A stretch of 64,000 bases of DNA from Heligmosomoides polygyrus polygyrus (lineage: Eukaryota; Nematoda; Chromadorea; Rhabditida; Heligmosomidae). The stretch covers positions 65,258,969-65,322,968 of the forward strand of contig OX377205.1 in the NCBI GenBank assembly GCA_947396885.1. The letters run 5' to 3'. Of this stretch, positions 57,761 through 64,000 are shown in pieces. The position numbers were made by a program, and so were the translations under genes. How positions within the stretch are numbered: position 1 is the stretch's first letter; every line of letters starts with the position of its first letter. The notes beneath the pieces were generated by a model. It had not been told where the DNA came from and did not search any database. It was given only the letters and a program-made list of their open reading frames with translations.

Positions 57761-57949
57761 TATCCACAATATTCCGTAAAAGTACAACCTCGAAATGCAT
57801 TACAGTCGTGTTAAAACCGCTCACGTGGCTCGGAGGTAGAGTGCATAGTTGGGTTCTGCGCTCTCCTCCACTGACACGGAGGAGAGCACAGAACTAGCCA
57901 AAGGAAGGAACTCTGGGGTGCGGCCCATGTAAGCTACCCGTGTCAAGAA

Positions 57950-57970
57950 TTCTATATATATATATATATG
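57950..57970. repeat. (TA)n microsatellite
   Basis: About eight TA units in a row before ATGGAC. Confidence 0.8.
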
Positions 57971-58422
57971 GACTAACAATGATAATTATATTGTTGATTG
58001 ATTTGCATTGTATGCTGAATAAAAAATAAAGAAGAAAAGATCAAACTATCGAGATGATCAACCTAAGGTTGATCGGAAAGTCTTGTAGGGTTCTCTTTAA
58101 AAGTCCACCACTTCCGACTTTCCTTAGTATCCATGATCTGCCATGTGGCAGTCAACATTCTCGAAGCGTCTCTGCAAAACGCATATAAGCGCGCATTCCC
58201 TTCCCTGGTTTTACTGTTATGTCCATTTGATAAAAGCATCATCGGACAATCTTCTTCTAGGAGTGGCGCCGCGGCACTGGAGCGACGGCGTCGGCCCGCA
58301 ACATCAAAAGCGCATCATGGAGGACGTCACTACCATCAACACTGTCAACCGCTGGTTCACTCGGTTTGCAGAAGGAAACACGGGCTTCCAACACAAATCT
58401 CGGCAGGGACGCCCCAAAGCAT

Positions 58423-59677
58423 TACAGGGTGGGCAAAAATTACCCGCACAGGGTACGACGCAGTCCACAACTACTAGCAGAACTGGATTCCGTGCTCCAG
58501 GAATATGTTATACATTCGTACCAAACGCAAATGCGTTTCAAGCTTGAGCTCATGGATGCTTACAGAGCGGCAATGGTAAAGCGAAATCCGAAACGATCGC
58601 CCATCATCAGCCTGCACCTTTCTGGTCGCAGCGCTGTTTTTATCGTCAATGTCTTGAATGTTCCTCAACGAACGATGTATGATGCCACAAAACGATACAA
58701 AGAGCTTAGTACTTTATCAGACAGGACTGGACGAAGTAGAAAATTGACTGCTATCGCTCCAGAAACGATAAAAAAGGTTCGTGAGCGGATTTGTGGTAAT
58801 CCTCGCCGTTCGATGCGAAAAATGGCTCAAGAACTCAATATTTCTGCAAGCAGTGTTAGAACCTTCGTGCTAACCGAGAGAATAAAAGCTCATCGCCTAC
58901 GAAGATGCATGAAATTGCTGAAGTGGTTCGCCAATGGCACACACCACGCGATCGTTTTTTCTGATGAGACAGTCTTCACCCTGGAACCAACAATGAATCG
59001 TCAAAACGATCGCATTCTCTCATAGAATATTGGAGCTGCTATCCGCATCGGGAAACTGGTTGCTAGAACGGAACATCCGGCTCCAATTATGGTTTGGGAT
59101 GCGATTGTTTCAAACGGCAAGTCCCCGTTAGTTTTTGTCGAATCCGGCGTCGAAATTAACAAGGACGAGTACCAGAAAACGATTTTGGAGGACGTGTTGA
59201 AGCCCTGGACCCATGCACACGTCGCTAATGACAGATGGTGCTTCCAGCAGGACTCTGTGCCTGCGCACAAGGTGAGGACACCGAGCAGTGGTGCAAACGT
59301 GAGCTCCTGGATTTTATTGCGCACGAAGACTGACCTTCGAATTCACAGGATTTGAATCCTCTCGATTTCTCTGTCTGTTCAGTTATTGAAAGCAAAGTTT
59401 GCTCTACTCGACACGCAAAGTTTAGCTTTTCTGAAAGCTTCACTGACTGAAGCATGGAACGAAATGAGCGAAGGCTACCTCCGTGCCACGAGCGATGCGT
59501 TCGTTACTCGTCTGAGGACTCGTGTTCGTAAGAAAGGCTGCCACTTCGAATGACTTTGATATGTTTTTACTAGTAAGGGAATAATGGAGTCGTGTGTTAA
59601 GTTTCGTTGTCAAATCTGCATTTGCGTTGAAGCTACACTGTGATATCTTTGTGCGGGTAATTTTTGCGCACCCTGTA
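58423..59677 (+). mobile_element. DD37D (maT-type) Tc/mariner element, 1251 bp, nested in a mariner
   Basis: Element 58425-59675 has TA at 58423-58424 and 59676-59677. The inverted ends CAGGGTGGGCAAAAATTACC and CAGGGTGCGCAAAAATTACC are followed by CGCACA on both sides (about 26 of 29 matches). It interrupts the HTH-linker region of the older mariner. The transposase is broken (separate entry). Confidence 0.9.
58531..59551 (+). pseudogene. DD37D transposase pseudogene
   Basis: Domains in order: N-terminal HTH region (MDAYRAAMVKRNPKRSPIIS; RTMYDATKRYKE), a second HTH (RRSMRKMAQELNISASSVRT), IVFSDETVFTLEP (first Asp), PIMVWDAIVSNGKSPLVF, and WCFQQDSVPAHK (second Asp). In the next frame comes NSQDLNPLDFSV (third acidic residue), 37 residues after the second Asp. 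Lesions: TAG at 59023-59025, a one-base deletion near 59278, a TGA at a conserved Trp position near 59327, and another frameshift near 59420. The tail RVRKKGCHFE-TGA ends near 59551. The start at 58531 or 58552 is uncertain. Confidence 0.8.
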
Positions 59678-60264
59678 GAGGATTTCGCAGGATCGGGAGG
59701 CTATCAGCTGGAATCTTGCGATAAGGCTCGGATGTTCCCAATCGACAGTCTCAGTCGCCTCCAGGGCCTTTGCTACCGAAAAGTGCTGACTCCATTGATC
59801 CTGCATGTCTTGGCCGATAGCGTGCGCTTCAACCGCATATGTCTGGTTACCAGATATGAGAAGGGTTCTTTACGACTCCAACGCACACCGTACCGTTTGG
59901 CTACCTTGAGCAGAAGAGTCGCCTATGCGAGCAAAGTCGATCGTCCACCTCAAGAAGGTTCTGCTGCTTCTGGGACTTCGAAGGGAAAACTGTACTGCGA
60001 GCAGCTGATGCAGGAGCACACGGACACCGTTGTCTTTACGCCGCTCAGATCCAGAAACTCGCGGATGCGATTCGGCAAAAGCGGCCGAGACAAGAGAGCA
60101 CCTTCTTCATGGTGGCGCCAGGCCCCGTAGCTAAAGCGGGCCACCAAAAAATCGAGGAGCTAGGCAGGGAAGACGTACCCCATCCACCATACCCTCCTGA
60201 CGCCCCTCAAATTACTACTTACTGCGTTCCTTAAAGGCCTTCTTGGCTACGAAAAGTCACAAAG

Positions 60265-61370
60265 TTTGAATACCTAGGTCGGACGGCCACCGATTACTTC
60301 CACTCCCGGACTTCCCCATCGACTCTCGACCGTAATCACTTGAAATTTCAACAACAAAAAAACAGACATTGCATAAGTGATCGGTTCCTTAAATAACCCG
60401 TCTGGCTAAGTCTAGGCGAACAAATTTTTCCATCTCTGGAGTCGTGAAGGCAGATGGTGACTATGAACTGGGTTTCTCTTGCTTTTTCGTTGCGATTCTA
60501 CACAGTGTTTTGGTTGATTTTTTAAGAAGTGCAAAAATGCCGCACCACAGGGGAATGGAGCCACAAAGATACTTGCATTCTGCTGTTCCCAGAGGCGAAT
60601 CTGCCCATATACGATACTTGGACCGTTCCGACCTTGAAGAAATGTCAGGCAAAAATAAATTACGGGAAAAGCACGTATATAAAGTTCGGTGGTCAACGGC
60701 CGACCCGGAAGAAGGCATAAAAATGAAAGAAATGATATGATGACTTCGCAAATCCATTTATATTGGGCAGCTGTTATCAAGTCCGCGCAATCCGGTAAAG
60801 GTAATTCGAAGAATTACTGCCGGAAGAGAAGGCTACTTCTAACAGCGACTATCGCTGAGATCTCGACTGATGAGGTTCAGCCCACACAACAACTCATCAA
60901 TTCTGGCGTGCTTCCTGCGGTTCTTTACTGTTGTGTAATGTAGACAAGGGCAAGAGAATCAGCTCCAAAACTGCAATCGGTCAAGGAATAGAAAGAGCCG
61001 TTCTTGTTGTCCGTCTAAGTAACAAATTAAGATCGAAAGTTATTCGCCACAAAAAAAATTGAAAATTTTTATTCACAATGCGCTGAAACTAAAATGGCTG
61101 CCCGCAAACTAGCTGTCCTGAATCGAAGGCTCGTGGGTGCGCGTTGTAATTGATTGGAGAGCGGATAAAAAGCGAAATAAAGGAGGGCCAGGATAATGAT
61201 GGCTGAAAGACGACATCGAAATACAAAGGGGCAGAGCGAGACAAAGCCATCAGAGACTGGCCCGCTTTCAATGAATTAAATCCGATCAACAATGCTGAAC
61301 CCTTTGCAAGAAAAGCATGAGGAAACCCATTTTTTCGGTTCCCATGAAAGTTGTAGAGGGTAGTAAAGGT
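60265..61370. other. No gene recognised
   Basis: Two long frames overlap on opposite strands (60412-60780 minus and 60444-60740 plus). The plus frame is charged (RSDLEEMSGKNKLREKHVYK) and might be an exon, but no homology or in-phase neighbour exon is visible. Confidence 0.35.
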
Positions 61371-61650
61371 TGGTGGAGAACTGTAGCGCAGTAGTGGAAG
61401 GTGTCGGCTGTCGCGTGCACCCGATACCAGGTTCCTGGTTCGGACTTCCGGCCTAGGCCAACTGGGCCTTCCATAGCTTCGGGATCAATGGGTTGGTACC
61501 AGCCTTGTCTGGGGAGGATAAAACACTGACTTGTTCATCGGTTGGCCACTGCAAGTCATTGTATGACCAAATACGCATACAAATCGCTTTCAGGACATCC
61601 CATAGGAGTAGAAAGCGTGGCGCATCCCAAAAGGGAATGGAAATAACGCC
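61370..61650 (+). repeat. SINE-like repeat, third family, copy 4
   Basis: The blocks AACTGTAGCGCAGTAGTGGA, GTGCACCCGATACCAGG, TCTGGGGAGGATAAAACACT, CATCGGTTGGCCACTGCAAG, TGTATGACCAAATACGCATA and CGTGGCGCATCCC come in the same order as in the 14.6 kb copy (there inverted). The GTAGCGCAGT start could be an A box. Confidence 0.6.
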
Positions 61651-61764
61651 GCCCTTTATCTTTGATAGATGCCGAGAGTTCGGATTTCGAAGGTGTAGGA
61701 GCCCGTTGTTACTCACTACTGATGGTGGATTGAGAGGTTGGGAGCGGCACGGATTAAGGGGCAG

Positions 61765-61776
61765 CCCCCCCCCCCG
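61765..61776. repeat. Poly-C tract
   Basis: An uninterrupted C run after GGGGCAG; similar C runs occur at 28.5 kb and at the 11.4 kb MITE end. Confidence 0.7.
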
Positions 61777-61799
61777 CCCTATCCTTCTGTAGATGATTT

Positions 61800-62425
61800 T
61801 TGTACAGTAACAGGCCTCTGGTCATGGATCTACTGCACGGCTCTCGAAATGTTCTGGTATACTGATTGTGAGCAGGGACACGTTCTTAACAAGCGCTTCA
61901 GTGGCGCTATAGCGGTTTCAGTCGCGACGAAATTGACTGTCTTGTAACCGCCACTCGTCTGAGAGACGAAACTAACGTTGCTTCCCTGTTATTCCTCTGC
62001 CTATTAGTTTATTATTCGACAATAAACAATGCTGGAGCAACATATGTCATTAATTAATGGTACTCATTATATACACATCGTTTTCCTAGGACTCCATACA
62101 TATACATAATAGTCACCTACTTTCAAAGAACAGCTGAGAGAGAACCTGAAACAATGGAGCGTTCTCATGTATACACAGTCAACAATTTATAAGCAGCTTA
62201 AGGCTTATGCCACTGGAGTAGCCCGTCTTGCGATTAACATCTATCGTATTAAAACTCTTACGTGGTCTTCGCGTTGAAGCGCGCCTAAGGGGAATAGCAA
62301 AGGCGAAGTTAGACTACTCGTGCTCGCAGAACATCCGCAATCGGAGCCACGGTGTCGAATCTCCTAGCACAATGTGCAAATCCTAGTGAATAGATTGGGA
62401 TTAGTCGCTACTCCTACTGTACATG
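61800..62425. other. No gene seen; 3' flank of the PDP-like gene
   Basis: AATAAACAATG at about 62020 is on the plus strand. No clear minus-strand poly(A) signal was picked out. No domain or repeat was recognised. Confidence 0.35.
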
Positions 62426-62875
62426 CTATTTAGCCTGCGCCTCTATTGACTCCGGAGCAGCAGTGGACGGCTCCACATCCTCCAGAAACTTCTCGTTGAA
62501 GTGAATCACTATGACCGAGATGTCGTCGCGATAGTTCCGCGCCCTTCCGGGAGGAATCTGGAAAGCACCGCAACTCGCTTTGTAGGAGGCTTCAGGCCTT
62601 TTGCATTCGTGAGCCTGAGCTAGATGGGACAGCACACGAGTCACTTACGTTGATCCTCCACGCTGTATATTCAGCACAGTGGGTCGCACACTCCAGCTTC
62701 ATAACAGCCCGCTCTCACTAACCTGGAGTATATCGATGAGCCGCTCGTACTGCTTGCTCTGGCCACCGCTGATGCCGCCCAGTGCGTGCCTAATGATATG
62801 CGTAGCACAGTTCTCGTCGATGGGCTTCTTGTGACTCCGCTCACCGATCTTGCGTTCTCGGAGGTCCAGCATCAC
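62426..62875 (-). CDS. PDP-like: Pyruvate dehydrogenase phosphatase, C-terminal exons (partial)
   Basis: PDP is the mitochondrial PP2C-type phosphatase that reactivates the pyruvate dehydrogenase complex; C. elegans has pdp-1. Two exons, 62875-62723 and 62557-62426, join in phase 0. Exon 1 encodes LRERKIGERSHKKPIDENCA then THIIRHALGG and QYERLIDILQ. Exon 2 encodes IPPGRARNYRDDISVIVIHF then NEKFLEDVEP and a TAG stop at 62428-62426. The NxATHxIRHAxG block and the ARxYRDDIxVxV motif (metal-binding Asp pair) fit PDP better than other PP2Cs. The N-terminal exons were not found between 62.88 and 64.0 kb and probably lie beyond the window. Confidence 0.8.
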
Positions 62876-63274
62876 CTAAAAAGCAGGACTGAAGCAGCAA
62901 ATAATCGTCAGTGCTCAAGGTTTGATGTACCCTTTCGATTTTTGTGGCCAATTTTCTTACACCACCAGCTTCTTCACCTTACTCCGGCTCGCCAGACTCA
63001 CTCCTATCCAACTCATGCCAACAACTACTTGCTACTTCGTCGGTAATTCGTTATAAGCGGCCAACTACTATCTATATCTAGAGCTCAAATACAGAGACAC
63101 TTATCGCACAACATGGGTGACACGCTTTCCGAATTCGGATGTTCGCTGCACGCAGTCAGTTACACTTTTACGGATAAACCCATTTATGTAGTAGTAGATG
63201 GTAGAGGAAATAACCGTAAGGAGTGAAGAACAAATGGTCTCTTGAAATATAAGAAAACAATGAAGAAAAAGAAA

Positions 63275-63420
63275 GGGTAGTCAGGTGTGATGGCGTACAG
63301 CATTCCCTTCCGGTCAGCAGGAGGTGCGGGTCCGAGTCCCGCCTGGCGCTAGGGTTTTGATCGCAACCAAACATTGTCGTGGCAGCTTACAACTTCGATA
63401 CCAGCCACTTGAGGCTTGAC
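63275..63420 (+). repeat. tRNA-like SINE, subfamily GCTAGGG
   Basis: The tRNA-like segment, about 63283-63351, has lost its acceptor 5' strand. It keeps GGTGTGATGGCGTACAGC and the B box GGTCCGAGTCC. The tail GCTAGGGTTTTGATCGCAAC and the following 40 bp match the first unit at 40.66 kb closely. Confidence 0.65.
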
Positions 63421-63479
63421 GAAATTGACTTGAATCGTTTCTATCAAAACTTTCAGCTTCACTGGTTCCATGCTGATAT

Positions 63480-63665
63480 TAGCGGTCGGCTCATCACGAT
63501 ATATGGTGACTGCTGATGGGTCCAACGAGGTGCGGATCTTGAGTTAAATCAAACAGCGCTGGTGGTGTAATGGCGTAGAGCATTCCCGCCCGATCAGCAG
63601 GAGGTGCGAGATGGAGTCCCGCCCGGCGCTAGAGTTTTCATCGCTACAGAACATCGTTGTAACAG
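63480..63665 (+). repeat. tRNA-like SINE, degenerate copy
   Basis: tRNA-like segment 63556-63630 with GGTGGTGTAATGGCGTAGAG and a damaged B box (GATGGAGTCCC). It follows the previous unit by about 275 bp in the same direction, so the two form another degenerate tandem pair. Confidence 0.65.
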
Positions 63666-63669
63666 GCAG

Positions 63670-64000
63670 TCAGGATTACTGAAACGCAGACAAATATGAC
63701 GGCGCAAGCGACTTGCCTGTCTGGATAATGATTGCATAATGCATCTAGAAGGTTCAGTTCCTGTGCTTCGCGCCGTCTTTGCATTTCTACTGTTTGGCTG
63801 TGATTATAGTTTTCGACGTCTACGCAATTTCCAGGCGTTTTTTTTTTGCAAATTCTTGGTGCGTTGTGAGTACTACGCTCTCGTTAAGTATGTATTCGTC
63901 CTACAGATGCCTGATAGTCATATTTCTAATCTCGACTCCTGGTTTGAGTTTTCGAACCATGCAAGGAATCGAGCTACTATACCCCGAGGAAAGAGTTCGC
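63670..64000. other. No gene seen
   Basis: Right edge of the window; no exon in phase with the PDP-like gene and no repeat end recognised. Confidence 0.3.

Larger units (their letters stand above)
58060..60260 (+). mobile_element. Old mariner, split by a younger DD37D element
   Basis: The left part (about 58060-58424) begins with TAAGGTTGATCGGAAAGTC, a mariner-type terminus, and encodes HTH remnants ending NTVNRWFTRFAEGNTGFQHK plus SRQGRPKAL. The right part (59678 to about 60260) continues the same protein order: LCYRKVLTPL (linker), VLYDSNAHRTVWLP near the first catalytic Asp (which is lost), KSIVHLKKVLL with WDFEGK, then KIEELGREDVPHPPYPPDAP near the third. Frameshifts and stops are many. 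No right terminus was found. The insertion point is the TA at 58423-58424. Confidence 0.75.

Noticed and set aside
60412..60780. 122-codon minus-strand frame
   Set aside because: Overlaps an equally long plus frame, and no family resemblance or in-phase exon neighbours were found.
4525..63630. Calling the GCGCCGG...CTGGCGC units functional tRNA genes
   Set aside because: The anticodon arm does not form a 7-nt loop in any copy examined, and the units are repeated with a long shared tail.

Overview
The window looks like genomic DNA from a clade V (strongylid, hookworm-like) nematode. The host genes are split into many short exons with TTTCAG-type acceptors. Several genes begin right after such an acceptor, which fits spliced-leader trans-splicing. 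The rest is dominated by mariner/Tc-type transposons, RTE-type non-LTR retrotransposons and tRNA-derived SINEs. No operon of bacterial type, rRNA or CRISPR is present. Exon structures were built by hand from splice signals and reading phase; no transcript evidence was available.

Four host genes are supported. (1) Minus strand, 23.6-33.4 kb: a 17-exon gene whose joined exons keep phase throughout and give about 717 residues. It has an acidic N-terminus, a chromodomain, a long Lys/Ser-rich linker, ankyrin repeats and a C-terminal domain with a Cys-x-Gly-Pro-Asp-Phe motif. This is the architecture of M-phase phosphoprotein 8 (MPP8), the chromatin reader of the HUSH silencing complex. (2) Plus strand, 38.8-50.5 kb: the complex I subunit NDUFS4 (173 aa, 5 exons), interrupted by a 9 kb intron. 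(3) Plus strand, 50.75-55.0 kb: an SS18/SSXT-like SWI/SNF subunit (about 212 aa). It starts about 200 bp after the NDUFS4 stop, just past a poly(A) signal and an acceptor, as expected for the second gene of a nematode operon. (4) Minus strand, 62.4-62.9 kb: the last two exons of a pyruvate dehydrogenase phosphatase (PDP-type PP2C) that seems to continue beyond the right edge.

Layout: 0-3.1 kb, RTE retrotransposon copy 1 (+). 3.1-20 kb, gene-free and repeat-rich: two SINEs, a piggyBac-like MITE with TTAA target duplications, a frameshifted mariner, a MITE with 27-bp inverted repeats and an 8-bp duplication, several hairpin MITEs, a minisatellite and an inverted SINE pair. 20.8-22.1 kb, a mariner with intact termini and one in-frame amber codon. 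23.6-33.4 kb, the MPP8-like gene. 33.4-38.8 kb, no gene seen. 38.8-55 kb, the NDUFS4/SS18-like unit, whose introns carry a tandem 281-bp tRNA-like array, RTE copy 2 (antisense), a truncated mariner, a mariner relic and a 1.19 kb fold-back element. 55-62.4 kb, repeats including a DD37D element inserted into an older mariner. 62.4-64 kb, the PDP 3' end and two more SINEs.

The main points of interest are an apparent HUSH-type silencing factor in a nematode with a partly lost methyl-lysine cage, the very recent tandem amplification of a tRNA-like unit inside an NDUFS4 intron, and several nested or palindromic transposon structures.
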